A DNA stretch of 64,000 bases from Planctomycetaceae bacterium (GCA_024742875.1 JANSXP010000026.1:21376-85375); one strand, 5' to 3'; shown: positions 30,007 through 39,444, counted from the first letter of the stretch. A program made the numbers and translations. Notes: generated from the letters alone by a model not told the origin.

Positions 30007-30062
30007 AGTCAGCCGTGAAACACAGCCCCGCGTCCCTCCAATCCAGAAACAACAAACCCACC

Positions 30063-30812
30063 ATGCAATCTCCCTTTTATGCCGGAATCGGCGGTGTCCT
30101 GAGCGCAGACATCGCAGTGGCAGAGCATGAACGTGAACTCGAGTTTTATGCGGCCGTACTCACCACGGGAAATCCGCCGCTGTGGCAAAACGATTTGCTC
30201 AATGGCCGTGGCGTGCCGATCATTGGCCTGGGTCAGCAGTCGCCCGAAACAGAAGGTCTGCCCATGCAGTGGATGCCCCATTTTCAGGTGGCTGATGTGG
30301 CCAGCAGCGCGAACACAGCCGTCGCAGAAGGTGGGACCCAACTGATGCGTGATCCTTCCGACCAGTGTCAGTGGGCAGTGCTGGCGGACCCCGCTGGCGC
30401 CACATTTGGCGTGATTCCAGTTGTCGATTCGGCAGAGGAACCTGGCGCGACGTCCGGCAGCATCTGCGGCCTTTCACTTTACAGCCCTGATCCCACGTCA
30501 TCAGCCGCGTTCTATGAGCAGGTCGTCGGCTGGACTCAGGATCCAAAGCCCGCAGATCCATCAGCCACGCTCAGCGAGATCGCGACGCGGGGAAGGAACG
30601 ACATTCCCGCTGCCTTCATCCGTCCACAGGCTGGCGCAAACGTCCCGGCTGTCTGGCTGATGCATCTGTCGGTCGGCGATTTGAAGGAAAGCCTGCTGCA
30701 GGTCGAGCGGCATGGCGGACGGCAAATTCATCAGGCGACTGCCGGCAACTGCATCGTACAGGATCCGCTGGGTGTGTGTTTTGCACTGTCGGACCGTTCA
30801 GAAGGGAACTGA
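30063..30812 (+). CDS. Tandem VOC (glyoxalase/bleomycin resistance-like) protein
   Basis: 249 residues from the ATG at 30063; a GTG at 30015 is an alternative. Two VOC-type domains in tandem: the first ends QWAVLADPAGATFGVIP, the second contains LSLYSPDPTSSAAFYEQVVGW and ends NCIVQDPLGVCFALSD. This matches the double-domain VOC proteins annotated as glyoxalase-like or hydroxylase-like. The strand-ending motif DPxG is present in both halves; metal-ligand residues are not all obvious. Function unknown. Confidence 0.75.
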   Translation: MQSPFYAGIGGVLSADIAVAEHERELEFYAAVLTTGNPPLWQNDLLNGRGVPIIGLGQQSPETEGLPMQWMPHFQVADVASSANTAVAEGGTQLMRDPSDQCQWAVLADPAGATFGVIPVVDSAEEPGATSGSICGLSLYSPDPTSSAAFYEQVVGWTQDPKPADPSATLSEIATRGRNDIPAAFIRPQAGANVPAVWLMHLSVGDLKESLLQVERHGGRQIHQATAGNCIVQDPLGVCFALSDRSEGN

Positions 30813-30857
30813 TTTAAGGTGCCTGTCGCATTTTCCTGACGATGAAACGGCGAAACC

Positions 30858-31421
30858 ATGTACGTTTCTGACCAGCAGCTCACCAGCTACATCAAGGATC
30901 AGGCGCTGGTGGCGATCCGGCGAGAGTCTATCGACACCCGCCTGATCCAGGGCATCATCCTGCAGTTTTCCAACGATCTGTTGCTGCTGCAATACGTGCA
31001 CGATTTTCACCTCGACGGGCGATTGGTTGTGCGACGAGAAGACATCACGGAAATTCGTTGTCGCAGCACGGATATCTTTCAACGACAACTGCTGATCGAC
31101 AGCCGGATGTTTGACCAGATCGATTTTCAGGTCTCACTGGACCTGACATCATTCACCAGTCTGCTCAATCATCAGGCGGGCACGCCCATTGTGATCATCG
31201 AACGGGAACAGCCGGATAACGCGAGCTTCTGGATCGGACAGCATCTGGGATCCACCTCGCATAACATTCGTCTCAGAGAATTCACAGGATCCGGACGCTG
31301 GTTTGAGGATCCCACTGACGTCCCGGCGAACGAGGTGACGTGCTGCCAGCTCAACACCAACTACATCCAATTCTATGCAGACTATTTTCGCCGCCATCCG
31401 CCCGGGGACAGCGGGAACTAA
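30858..31421 (+). CDS. Hypothetical protein
   Basis: 187 residues, probably cytosolic. The N-terminal two thirds look like an alpha/beta protein with the stretch QGIILQFSNDLLLLQYVHDFHLDGRLVVRREDITEIRC, an SH3-like or LSM-like pattern. The C-terminus is polar with FTGSGRWFEDP and ends in a disordered tail. No family recognised. Confidence 0.5.
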   Translation: MYVSDQQLTSYIKDQALVAIRRESIDTRLIQGIILQFSNDLLLLQYVHDFHLDGRLVVRREDITEIRCRSTDIFQRQLLIDSRMFDQIDFQVSLDLTSFTSLLNHQAGTPIVIIEREQPDNASFWIGQHLGSTSHNIRLREFTGSGRWFEDPTDVPANEVTCCQLNTNYIQFYADYFRRHPPGDSGN

Positions 31422-31445
31422 CAGCTCGCCCGCTGCGAATACCGC

Positions 31446-31913
31446 ATGACACATTCTCGCATCGTCCACCCCCTGATTGCCCTGCTGTTCCTGCCTGTCG
31501 CGCAGACTGGCTGTCGAAGACACTCCACAGCAGAACACGTGGCAGCCAGCCCTGGGCCTGACGCAGCAGTTGACCGCACTCGCAATCCCTCCGAACTGGC
31601 AGGGATCTGGCAGTGGCAATGGACGGATGGTATCATCCAGCATGTGGTGCTCAGCGAGGACGGATCCGTGCGTCGGTTTCATGGAACTGATCTGGTGGCC
31701 GACAACGGCAGGTGGCAGGTCGACGGCTACAACCTGCTGCAGATCACATTTGCAGATGAAGTACCACCGCAGACGTTTCGCATCGACAGTCTCTTCCGCA
31801 TGACCGACCTCCAAACGCTGCCCACGGACCGCGATTTCCCGTGGTGTCGCGTGCACCGGTTGACCACCAAACTGTCCCGCGAAAACATCATCAGGCCACC
31901 TGATGGTGCGTAA
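31446..31913 (+). CDS. Putative lipoprotein
   Basis: 155 residues. A short hydrophobic signal ends in AQTGC, a plausible lipobox, followed by a polar linker and a beta-rich domain (LAGIWQWQWTDGIIQHVVLSEDGSVRRFHG, GRWQVDGYNLLQITF) that resembles small lipocalin-like or DUF-type domains measuring a solvent-exposed barrel. No catalytic residues are recognisable. It lies 24 bases after the preceding unknown gene in the same direction. Confidence 0.6.
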   Translation: MTHSRIVHPLIALLFLPVAQTGCRRHSTAEHVAASPGPDAAVDRTRNPSELAGIWQWQWTDGIIQHVVLSEDGSVRRFHGTDLVADNGRWQVDGYNLLQITFADEVPPQTFRIDSLFRMTDLQTLPTDRDFPWCRVHRLTTKLSRENIIRPPDGA

Positions 31914-31967
31914 GATTTACGCGATCGCAACAACACCGCCATCTCTGGACCAATCGGAGACTCAATA

Positions 31968-32714
31968 ATGTTGACTCACCGTACCAAACACCGCATCGCG
32001 ATACTGTGCGTCTGTGTGCTGGCAGGCTGTTCCCGGAAGGCTGCCACCCCGGCAACGGATCCGGTAAGCGACTCAGAAAACGCAGCGCCACAGTCCTCCG
32101 TCGTCTACGCACAGGACGAACTGCCTGAGCAAATCACCAATCAGTTTGGCGCCGTCTTTTGTCGTGTGAACGTGGACACACAGCGACCGGACCATCAGGA
32201 GACGTTCCCGACGGCCACTTACTACCTGCAGAAAACGGAACTCGATGGCACGTCCCACAAGGCCTTTCGCAAGGCAGCGTGGGGCGACGGCTCCTATGAA
32301 TCCATTGACTGGAACTTTAACGGCGGTTTCCCGTCAGAATGGCGGGAGGTGGAACGATACGCGGCCGCACTGTCAAAATTCGATACACAGTACGACTACT
32401 GTCTGCCCACGCAGGCGCAGTGGGCATTCGCCTGCATGAACGGCTATGAACAGTCGTGTCCGGGCGACGGCGCGCAGTCGACGGTGGACTCCACAGATTC
32501 CGTCCGTCCCAACAGTTTCGGCATCGAAGGATTCATGAACTACGATGTCGAATGCACAAACGAGCCGGGCGTGTTTATGGGCAAATCGACGCGCGACAAT
32601 TCCTGCCGCTGCCGGCAGGTGACCAAAGGCAACCCCGACGCGGACGACGGGTTGAATGAACTCATCACGGGGCGACTGGTGCTCATCCTGCAATCCCGGG
32701 ACGACGGTGACTGA
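31968..32714 (+). CDS. Lipoprotein with divergent SUMF1/FGE-like domain
   Basis: 248 residues with a clear lipobox (LAGC) after a signal peptide. The middle resembles a formylglycine-generating-enzyme (SUMF1) fold: YYLQKTELDGTSHKAF, then YDYCLPTQAQWAFACMNGYEQ, which corresponds to the usual RLPTEAEWEYACRAG. The end, SCRCRQVTKG followed by GRLVLI, resembles the terminal CR...GFRLV of that fold. The domain is shorter and key Trp/Arg residues differ, so it may be a non-catalytic carbohydrate- or peptide-binding version. Sulfatase genes elsewhere in the window use formylglycine, but this protein is probably not their maturase. Confidence 0.6.
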   Translation: MLTHRTKHRIAILCVCVLAGCSRKAATPATDPVSDSENAAPQSSVVYAQDELPEQITNQFGAVFCRVNVDTQRPDHQETFPTATYYLQKTELDGTSHKAFRKAAWGDGSYESIDWNFNGGFPSEWREVERYAAALSKFDTQYDYCLPTQAQWAFACMNGYEQSCPGDGAQSTVDSTDSVRPNSFGIEGFMNYDVECTNEPGVFMGKSTRDNSCRCRQVTKGNPDADDGLNELITGRLVLILQSRDDGD

Positions 32715-32949
32715 TGGCCTGCGGTGGTACAAAACGGGCGAACGAGCCGCAGAGCCTGTGCATCCCGCAGTGGCTCGACTTTCATCACGTCCTTCGTCGA
32801 CTAAGTTGCTCTCGTCAGACGCTCCTGTGATTCTGGATGATTGCACCGATGGCTTCACTGCGCGATGCTCGTCTGTTTCGCGAACGGGGCGGAAACTGTT
32901 GTGAACCCACAAACCGTGCGAGTGTCTTTTAGGTGCGAAAGGCGATCTC

Positions 32950-33513
32950 ATGACGGTACTCACACGACTCAATTCATCGATCTTCACAGTCCGCGATTTT
33001 CTCACGCCACAGCAGTGCGGGGAATATATTCGCCTGACTGAAGGGCGCGGCTACACGTCCGCTCCCATCACGACCGCACATGGCCCCGTCCATCGTCCGG
33101 ACATCCGCAACAACACACGCGTGATGTTCGACGACGCTTCGGCAACGGATGCCCTGTGGGAGCTGGCGGCTCCGTGCCTGGAAGAATGGGACGCCAGTCG
33201 GCAGCCTCTGGGACTCAACGAACGACTGCGATTCTATCGATACGATGTGGATCAGCAGTTCGAATGGCACTATGACGGATACTACGAGCGGCCAACCGGC
33301 GAACGCAGCCTGCTAACGTTCATGGTCTACCTGAATGATAACTTCACCGGCGGCGAGACCCTGTTTCGCGAAACCCGCGTGCAGCCGGAGACCGGCATGG
33401 CGCTGTTCTTTGTCCACCAGATCCGACATAAAGGTGCGGCGGTCACAGAGGGACGCAAATACGTGCTGCGCAGCGATGTCATGTACGGCTATGGGGAGCG
33501 GAGATTTCGGTAA
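32950..33513 (+). CDS. 2-oxoglutarate/Fe(II)-dependent oxygenase (prolyl-4-hydroxylase-like)
   Basis: 187 residues. The iron-binding triad is visible as His107 and Asp109 in FEWHYDG and His160 in VHQIRHKG, with Lys170 or Arg174 in GRKYVLRSDVMY available for 2-oxoglutarate. The strand LTFMVYLNDNFTGGET is typical of the P4H subfamily. It should hydroxylate a protein or small molecule, target unknown. Preceded by a 235-base gap with no gene; ends one base before a convergent gene. Confidence 0.8.
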   Translation: MTVLTRLNSSIFTVRDFLTPQQCGEYIRLTEGRGYTSAPITTAHGPVHRPDIRNNTRVMFDDASATDALWELAAPCLEEWDASRQPLGLNERLRFYRYDVDQQFEWHYDGYYERPTGERSLLTFMVYLNDNFTGGETLFRETRVQPETGMALFFVHQIRHKGAAVTEGRKYVLRSDVMYGYGERRFR

Positions 33514-33514
33514 C

Positions 33515-34153
33515 TCAGCTGTCACGAGGTGCTGTCACCACGCTTGTCGCGGGCTCCGACTCCGGAGACCGCGACGCGGGTGGTCGTGAGTCGCTGCGCT
33601 GAGGGCCGCGGCGGCTCTGTCCCTGGCGGCTTCTTCGACGACGCCCGCTGCGACGTCTCCTCCGGCTGCGATGACCGGGCAGGCGGAGACGGGCCGTCAC
33701 TCCACGCGATCGATCAACCATCTTCAGCACCCGTCGATGAGCGACGCGATCCTGAAATATGTGTTCCGGCAGGGTCGCGCCGGTCACCAGCACGGCCGTC
33801 AGCAATACGGCCAGAATGACGGGGGCCGAATAGCAAAGTACTGCTCCCGTCAGCACTCCACTCAGCAGCGACGCTCGCATGGCCCATTTTGGCGACAACC
33901 GCCGCCCGTGGAACAGGCCGACGACACCGAAGCTCACGACACTCCCTGCCAGCCCCGCCAGGGCCACACGAGGGCTGAGAAACATGAGCCCCCAGGCACC
34001 TCCAGCGAAAAAACCGAGGATCACCCCAGCTGCGCCAATACCCGTCCAGCAGCGAATCCAGACGACCAGCGTTCGCCGCGGCGCCGCCGGACAGGCTCTC
34101 CGCTTCACAACCGAACTTCGCGTCGGCCCGGCATAAGGGTCGTAGTCTGTCAT
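33515..34153 (-). CDS. Membrane protein with arginine-rich tail
   Basis: 212 residues. Three or four hydrophobic segments (GAAGVILGFFAGGAWGLMFL, AGLAGSVVSFGVVGLF, LLSGVLTGAVLCYSAPVILAVLLTAVLV) precede a long basic, low-complexity C-terminus (HRSRRRRRSGRRRRSRQGQSRRG). The tail could bind nucleic acid or phospholipid, or be disordered. A plus-strand open frame at 33671-34288 overlaps it but looks like a shadow of the GC-rich tail. Convergent with the oxygenase gene, one base apart. Confidence 0.55.
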   Translation of the reverse strand: MTDYDPYAGPTRSSVVKRRACPAAPRRTLVVWIRCWTGIGAAGVILGFFAGGAWGLMFLSPRVALAGLAGSVVSFGVVGLFHGRRLSPKWAMRASLLSGVLTGAVLCYSAPVILAVLLTAVLVTGATLPEHIFQDRVAHRRVLKMVDRSRGVTARLRLPGHRSRRRRRSGRRRRSRQGQSRRGPQRSDSRPPASRSPESEPATSVVTAPRDS

Positions 34154-34378
34154 AAGAGCGAAAACGGCCGATGCCCCATCGGGATCATCTTTTCGGCGTT
34201 CGCGTTGCCGGAATTTGAAGGACCGAATGCCCGGCGATTCTGCTATTCCTGGAACAGGAGATCCGGTGATGATAGTGTTTTCAGGTGAATCGATGACTAT
34301 TCGAGACCAGCGGCGAAATGCGGCTGACGCTGCATCATGGCGTTATCATTGCATCGGTAACTCGGGTCAGGAGGGAAC

Positions 34379-34942
34379 ATGAGCGAATGGCTCCTGCAGC
34401 AAAAACACTTCCAGGGCCCATTGCCCGAACGCTGGATCCTCGCTCGCTATTTTCGCGTGCTGGATCGCGCACTGCACGCGGCGCGAGCTGGCTGCCGCGG
34501 CTCGTGGCCGGAAGTGGTGCAGCAGTTGACGCTTGCAATCGATCGTGCTGCCCCCAATCCTCTCGCCGCCGACGAGCGATCGATTCGCCTTCATCTGTAC
34601 CGCACAGAACGCGCCATCGTTGAGTCACGCTTCCTGTGCGATGAGCCCTTCGATCCGGAAGGCCGGCCATTTTCTCTCACTCAAACAGAACAGCCAGGGG
34701 AGGCCCGCGTGCAGGCTCCCGGCTGCCGTCAGGCCTGGGCGCTGCTGGATGCCGTCCACAACCTGCCGGAACTGCTGACCAACTGGCACGATTCGTTCTG
34801 GTGCACACCGAGCGTGCAGTTTGATACGCTTCGAGAGTACGAACGCGAATATGAATCAGGGCTGGCACGATTCACCGGCTTCCTGACGCCCGTCGATCAG
34901 GTGGCTCCGGAAACGTGGCCAACGCGACAGCCCGGCGTTTAA
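34379..34942 (+). CDS. Hypothetical protein with strong ribosome site
   Basis: 187 residues from the ATG at 34379, preceded by a strong CAGGAGGG. The sequence is mostly helical and polar (LARYFRVLDRALHAARAGCRGSWPEVVQQLTLAID, RQAWALLDAVHNLPELLTNWHD). No signal peptide, membrane helix or known motif. The good ribosome site supports real expression. Confidence 0.55.
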   Translation: MSEWLLQQKHFQGPLPERWILARYFRVLDRALHAARAGCRGSWPEVVQQLTLAIDRAAPNPLAADERSIRLHLYRTERAIVESRFLCDEPFDPEGRPFSLTQTEQPGEARVQAPGCRQAWALLDAVHNLPELLTNWHDSFWCTPSVQFDTLREYEREYESGLARFTGFLTPVDQVAPETWPTRQPGV

Positions 34943-35359
34943 TCGAGCCTGAGATGATTATTGCCTTTCTCATTGCCTTCCTGGCGTTGAGCTCACGGGA
35001 TTGGCCACCTGTGACGAAGCGACTGCAGCCGTCTTCCTGAGAAATCTGCAGGAACGAGGACGAGGCGTGCTGGAGATCAACGCCGCCGTGCACCAGGCTG
35101 ACAACAAAATCCTCCAGGCAACATTCGGCTGGTTTGCGTCACAACGCGCGAAGCTTTGACCAAACACCTGCGGTCCTGGCGGCCCACGCTCTCAGCATGC
35201 ACATTACGAACACACGTAACGCCAACCTGCAGCCATTGCTTTGTCGGCGTTGTGCTTGAAGACAGCTGGGGACGACCTGTAAACTCGCCGACGGGGCGCA
35301 GGTGTGTCCGACAACACACAACGCCATCCGTCATTGCCGTCTGCTGAAAGTCAAACCAG
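34943..35359. other. Intergenic region with possible eroded small coding sequence
   Basis: 417 bases before the sulfatase gene. One frame (about 34953-35159) is open for 68 codons without a good start and encodes DEATAAVFLRNLQERGRGV..., while a hydrophobic 28-codon ATG ORF (MIIAFLIAFLALSS) begins at 34954 in another frame. This could be a broken small gene or chance. No RNA gene was recognised. Confidence 0.35.
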
Positions 35360-36844
35360 ATGCCTGATTGCCGTTCCCAAATCGCTCCCTCCGTCCGCGT
35401 TGCCCGCTTCACTCTTCTGCTCGTGATTGTCTCCGCCATTCAGCAGTCGACAACTGCGGCTGAGCACCGTGAGCGTCCCAACATCATTTTCGTGCTGGCG
35501 GATGACCTGGGTTACGGTGACCTGGGCTGCTACGGGCAGAAGTTGATTCAAACGCCCCATCTGGACCGCATGGCTGCCGAGGGCATGCGATTTACAGATT
35601 TTTATGCGGGCAACACGGTCTGCGCTCCCTCTCGCAGCGTTCTGATGACCGGACAGCACATGGGCCACACTCATGTGCGTGGCAATGCGGGTGGCCCGGA
35701 CATGTCAAAGCAAACACTGCGGGACGAAGATGTGACGGTGGCCGAAGTGCTGAAGTCGGCCGGTTATCAGACGGCTCTGACGGGCAAATGGGGACTGGGC
35801 GACAAAACGCAGGGCGGCGAAGCAGGACTGCCACTGCGACAGGGCTTCGATTACGCCTATGGTTATCTGAATCAGGTTCACGCCCACAACTACTATCCCG
35901 AATTCCTCTGGCGTAACAATGATCGTCATCAACTGCGGAACATCGTGCAGCGCATGGATCGTAGTTATGGAGGATTCACGGGCGGATGGGCAACGAAGAA
36001 GGTGGATTACAGCCACGACCTGGTGGTGCAGGAAGCTCTGGCCTTTATCCGCCGCGCCGCGGCTGCCGATGACAAGCCCTTCTTTTTGTATCTGGCGACC
36101 ACCATTCCCCACGCCAACAACGAAGCCACCAAAGCCACGGGGGACGGCCAGGAGGTTCCGGACTACGGCCAATACGCAGACCTGGACTGGAGCAACCAGG
36201 ACAAAGGGCAGGCCGCCATGATTTCACGCATGGACAAAGACATTGGTCAGCTGATGGACGTGCTGGAGGAACTGGGCATCGCTGACGACACGGTCATGAT
36301 GTTTTCCAGCGACAATGGCCCACACAATGAAGGTGGCCACAATCCGGAACGCTTTCAGCCGGCCGGCCCCCTGCAGGGCATGAAACGCGATCTGTACGAA
36401 GGCGGTGTGCGAGTCCCCATGATTGTCCGCTGGCCGGGAACCACGCCGGCTGGCACAGTGACTGACCACATCGGCTATTTTGGAGACCTGATGGCCACAG
36501 CCGCCGAATTGTCCGGGGCAGAACCACCGGACAACATCGACTCCATCAGTTTCGTCCCCACCATCAAAGGGCAGGAAGAACGCCAGCAGTCACACGACTA
36601 TCTGTACTGGGAGTTTTACGAGCAGGGTGGCAAACAGGCGGTTCGCACGGGCGAGTGGAAGGCGATTCGCATGCCGTGGAAAACGGGCAAGACGCGGCTG
36701 TTCAATCTGGCGAACGATCTGGCCGAAGCCACAGACGTGGCTGACAGCCACCCGGAAATCGTCACCCGCATGGAGGCCATCATGGACGAGGCACACACGC
36801 CTCATCCCAACTGGCAGCCCCGCGGACGAGCTCGAAAAAAATAG
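35360..36844 (+). CDS. Secreted type I sulfatase (arylsulfatase family S1)
   Basis: 494 residues with a signal peptide ([19 protein letters not shown]). The sulfatase signature is complete: metal Asp48 and Asp49 in [15 protein letters not shown] and the formylglycine Cys88 in [15 protein letters not shown] later metal site, [12 protein letters not shown], and LTGKWGLG are present. It hydrolyses sulfate esters, probably on algal or other sulfated polysaccharides outside the cell, after Cys88 is matured by a formylglycine-generating enzyme. It sits just upstream of the acid-sugar operon, so a shared carbohydrate role is plausible. Confidence 0.93.
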   Translation: MPDCRSQIAPSVRVARFTLLLVIVSAIQQSTTAAEHRERPNIIFVLADDLGYGDLGCYGQKLIQTPHLDRMAAEGMRFTDFYAGNTVCAPSRSVLMTGQHMGHTHVRGNAGGPDMSKQTLRDEDVTVAEVLKSAGYQTALTGKWGLGDKTQGGEAGLPLRQGFDYAYGYLNQVHAHNYYPEFLWRNNDRHQLRNIVQRMDRSYGGFTGGWATKKVDYSHDLVVQEALAFIRRAAAADDKPFFLYLATTIPHANNEATKATGDGQEVPDYGQYADLDWSNQDKGQAAMISRMDKDIGQLMDVLEELGIADDTVMMFSSDNGPHNEGGHNPERFQPAGPLQGMKRDLYEGGVRVPMIVRWPGTTPAGTVTDHIGYFGDLMATAAELSGAEPPDNIDSISFVPTIKGQEERQQSHDYLYWEFYEQGGKQAVRTGEWKAIRMPWKTGKTRLFNLANDLAEATDVADSHPEIVTRMEAIMDEAHTPHPNWQPRGRARKK

Positions 36845-36850
36845 GCACGT

Positions 36851-37750
36851 CTATTTGTTCATCTCAATGACGGTTTCCACAAAGTCGACCATGGCGTCAC
36901 TGAGCAGCCGACCTTTGCGCCACATGAAAACGATTTTGCGCTGACCCAGCTGACGGCTGAGTGACCGGGAAACCAGCTTGCGTGACAGTTGTCCCTGTGG
37001 GCGTCCGGCCAGAATCCCAACGCCCATTCCTGCCGAAACGCAGGCCAGTGTAAAAGCGCTGTTGTCCGTTTCCGCCACGATATTGGCAGTCAGGCCATCG
37101 CGGTGGAAGGCGCGATCCAGAGCATCACGACCGTGAGTGCCTTCTGCCGTCACCACCAGTTCGTGCCGCGAAAGTTCCCGCAGACCACCGCCCGCTTTAG
37201 TCCATGGGTGAGAGCGTTTTGCGACCGCCATGAATTCCACCGTGTACGCCGGCTCGTAGTGGATACTGTCGGACTGCTGCTGAAATCCGGGTTCCAGCGT
37301 CATGCCGATATCTGCTTCGTCTGCAAGCAGCAGTTCTTCAGCACGCAGGCCGTTTCCCTGGCGAATCACCAGGCGATTGTTGTGGTGGCGGTGAAATTCG
37401 GCCAGCGGTTCTGTCATGTCCTCCAGCAGCATGCGGGCTCCCGTGACCAGTCGGATCGTTTGTTCATTGGCGTCAGAGCCCACCACGTCAAAGGTGGAAT
37501 CCAGCTGCACCAACACCGACTCCACCTGCCGACTGAGGCGTTGAGCGGCTTCTGTGGGCTGGACCTGACGCCCCTGACGCACAAACAAAGACACACCATA
37601 AGCTTTCTCTAAAGCCTGAATGTGCTGCCAGACCGATGGCACTGACAAACGGGACTGCCGCGCGGCGGCCGAATAGCCACCGGCCTGCATGACCATCTGG
37701 AAGGTCCGCAGCTGGGCCAGGTTCAGCGTTTCGGTGCGATCGTGATTCAT
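36851..37750 (-). CDS. LysR family transcriptional regulator
   Basis: 299 residues. The N-terminal winged helix-turn-helix is clear (LAQLRTFQMVMQAGGYSAAARQSRLSVPSVWQHIQALEKAYGVSLFVR), followed by a substrate-binding-like effector domain (IRLVTGARMLLEDMTEPLAEFHRHHNNRLVIRQGN). Only seven bases separate its end from the convergent sulfatase gene. It is divergent from the MFS-led operon, so it is the probable local regulator; the effector may be an acid sugar. A dyad at 37771-37785 lies between the two starts. Confidence 0.92.
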   Translation of the reverse strand: MNHDRTETLNLAQLRTFQMVMQAGGYSAAARQSRLSVPSVWQHIQALEKAYGVSLFVRQGRQVQPTEAAQRLSRQVESVLVQLDSTFDVVGSDANEQTIRLVTGARMLLEDMTEPLAEFHRHHNNRLVIRQGNGLRAEELLLADEADIGMTLEPGFQQQSDSIHYEPAYTVEFMAVAKRSHPWTKAGGGLRELSRHELVVTAEGTHGRDALDRAFHRDGLTANIVAETDNSAFTLACVSAGMGVGILAGRPQGQLSRKLVSRSLSRQLGQRKIVFMWRKGRLLSDAMVDFVETVIEMNK

Positions 37751-37770
37751 TAGCCCACGCTAAAAGACAT

Positions 37771-37785
37771 TTAATAACTGTTTAA
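37771..37785. promoter_or_regulatory. Candidate LysR binding dyad
   Basis: TTAATAACTGTTTAA is an imperfect A/T-rich dyad that contains a T-N11-A pattern, the usual core of LysR boxes. It lies 21 bases upstream of the lysR-type gene and 70 bases upstream of the MFS gene in the divergent promoter region. Binding by the neighbouring regulator is inference. Confidence 0.4.
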
Positions 37786-37854
37786 TTGTACTGAACGGCG
37801 TGCAGCTTACACTTGTGCCCGGTCAAACGCGAGAACAAGAGACCAGGACAGTGC

Positions 37855-39444
37855 ATGTCAAAGACAGCGAATGAAAATCCCTATGACAGCTCGGGCAGTG
37901 GAGCAGCCGATGAAGTGGCCTTCGCCGGGGCGACGCGACAGCGATACTGGCTCGTCTTTCTGCTGTTTCTCCACACCGTCAACACGTACATGGATCGGGT
38001 CTGCATCTCTGCCGCCAAAGGCGACATGCAAAAAGATATTTCCGGCCTGACCGATCAGAACATGGGGTATGTGTTTGGCATCTTCGCCATCGGCTACGCA
38101 CTGTTTCAAATTCCCGCCGGCTGGTTCAGCGACAAGGCGGGGCCCCGCAAGGCACTCACTATCGTGGTGATTGTCTGGTCTGTCTTCACGGCACTCAGTG
38201 GGGCCGTCTACACAGCAGCGAGTCTGCTGCTGGTGAGATTCCTGTTTGGCGTCGGAGAGGCGGGCGCTTATCCGGGTGCCACGCGAGCTTTGTACACATG
38301 GCTGCCGGCAAAAGAGCGCGGACTGGGACAGGGCATGTTTCACTCGGGGGCCAGAATTGGCGCAGCGGTTTCCCTGCTGCTCATGCCGGCGCTGATCGAT
38401 CTGATCGGCTGGCGCATGACGTTTGTGGCCAATGCCCTGGTCGGTCTGGTGTGGGGGGCTGTCTGGTGGTTCTGGTACCGCAACAATCCCTCTGAGCACG
38501 CTGGCGTCAACGCCGCGGAAGTGGCTCAGATTCAGCATGGACTCAAAGAAGAAGCCGCGCGGGAATGCACGGTGCCTTATGTGCAGGTGGTCACATCGTC
38601 CAACGTGCTCCTGGCCATGTTTCAGTATGCGGCCAGCAACATCACGTTTTTCATCAGCATTACCTGGCTGCAGCCCTATCTGAAGTCGACCTGGGGCGAT
38701 GAATACGCCTGGCTGGCTTCGCTGCCATTACTCTGCGGCGCAGTCGCTTTGTGGGTTTCCGGCTATGCGGTCACATGGCTGCATCGTCAGGGCCATCACG
38801 TGATGTCCCGCCGACTGCCGGCAATGACGGGCTACTCTCTTGGTGCTGTGGGTCTGCTGCTGTGCACCCAGACGGCCGGTGCGGAATCGGTCTGGGTCTT
38901 CATCGCCTGTTTTTCTCTGGCCACTTTCGGCGTGGAGATGACGCTCAGTCCCAGTTGGGCCTTCTGCATGGATATCGGTGGCTCTCGGTCGGGAGCCGTC
39001 TCGGCCGCCATGAATATGGTCGGCAACATGGGGGCAGCTGTCAGTGCCGTCGCATTTCCGTTCTTCGTCTCAAGCGTGACAATTCCGTTCGTCGCCGAGC
39101 AGACAGGCACGGCCAATTCGTTTTTTGTGTTTGCCGCCATAATGAACATTCTGGCGGTGATCGCCTGGGCATTCATGAACCCGCTGCGAGAGCTGAAGGA
39201 AGTCTCCAGATCAGCCCTGCAGCGACGCTTTGTGCTGTTCGCATTAATGATCGTCACTGTCCTGTCAGCGCTGGTCTACACCAAGTTTTTCCTGGGCTCC
39301 GGCACACAAGAGCCGGCCGAAGCATCTCAGGAAGAGACCGAGACAGCCGCCGCAACCGTGCCTGCCGTTTGGAACCATCCCACCCTCGTGTGGCTGCCGA
39401 ACGGTGAACGACCGGCATCTGCTGACCCGGAGGTGCGGTCATGA
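37855..39444 (+). CDS. MFS transporter (ACS-type, organic anion/acid sugar)
   Basis: 529 residues from the ATG at 37855; an in-frame GTG at 37813 is less likely. About twelve hydrophobic helices are visible with the loop motif GWFSDKAGPRKAL between helices 2 and 3. The opening DRVCISAAKGDMQKDI is characteristic of the anion:cation symporter family that imports hexuronates, glucarate and tetronates with protons. A ~50-residue cytosolic C-terminal extension follows a final extra hydrophobic segment (FALMIVTVLSALVYTKFFL). It is the first gene of the operon and overlaps the next by four bases (ATGA). Substrate inferred from the operon. Confidence 0.88.
   Translation: MSKTANENPYDSSGSGAADEVAFAGATRQRYWLVFLLFLHTVNTYMDRVCISAAKGDMQKDISGLTDQNMGYVFGIFAIGYALFQIPAGWFSDKAGPRKALTIVVIVWSVFTALSGAVYTAASLLLVRFLFGVGEAGAYPGATRALYTWLPAKERGLGQGMFHSGARIGAAVSLLLMPALIDLIGWRMTFVANALVGLVWGAVWWFWYRNNPSEHAGVNAAEVAQIQHGLKEEAARECTVPYVQVVTSSNVLLAMFQYAASNITFFISITWLQPYLKSTWGDEYAWLASLPLLCGAVALWVSGYAVTWLHRQGHHVMSRRLPAMTGYSLGAVGLLLCTQTAGAESVWVFIACFSLATFGVEMTLSPSWAFCMDIGGSRSGAVSAAMNMVGNMGAAVSAVAFPFFVSSVTIPFVAEQTGTANSFFVFAAIMNILAVIAWAFMNPLRELKEVSRSALQRRFVLFALMIVTVLSALVYTKFFLGSGTQEPAEASQEETETAAATVPAVWNHPTLVWLPNGERPASADPEVRS

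Noticed and set aside
31968..32714. Reading the SUMF1-like lipoprotein as the maturase for the sulfatase at 35360
   Set aside because: The domain is divergent and lipid-anchored outside the cytoplasm, whereas sulfatase maturation normally precedes or accompanies export by a canonical enzyme.
33671..34288. 205-codon plus-strand frame overlapping the Arg-rich membrane gene
   Set aside because: Translation is polar low-complexity, and the minus strand shows plausible membrane helices; still not fully excluded.
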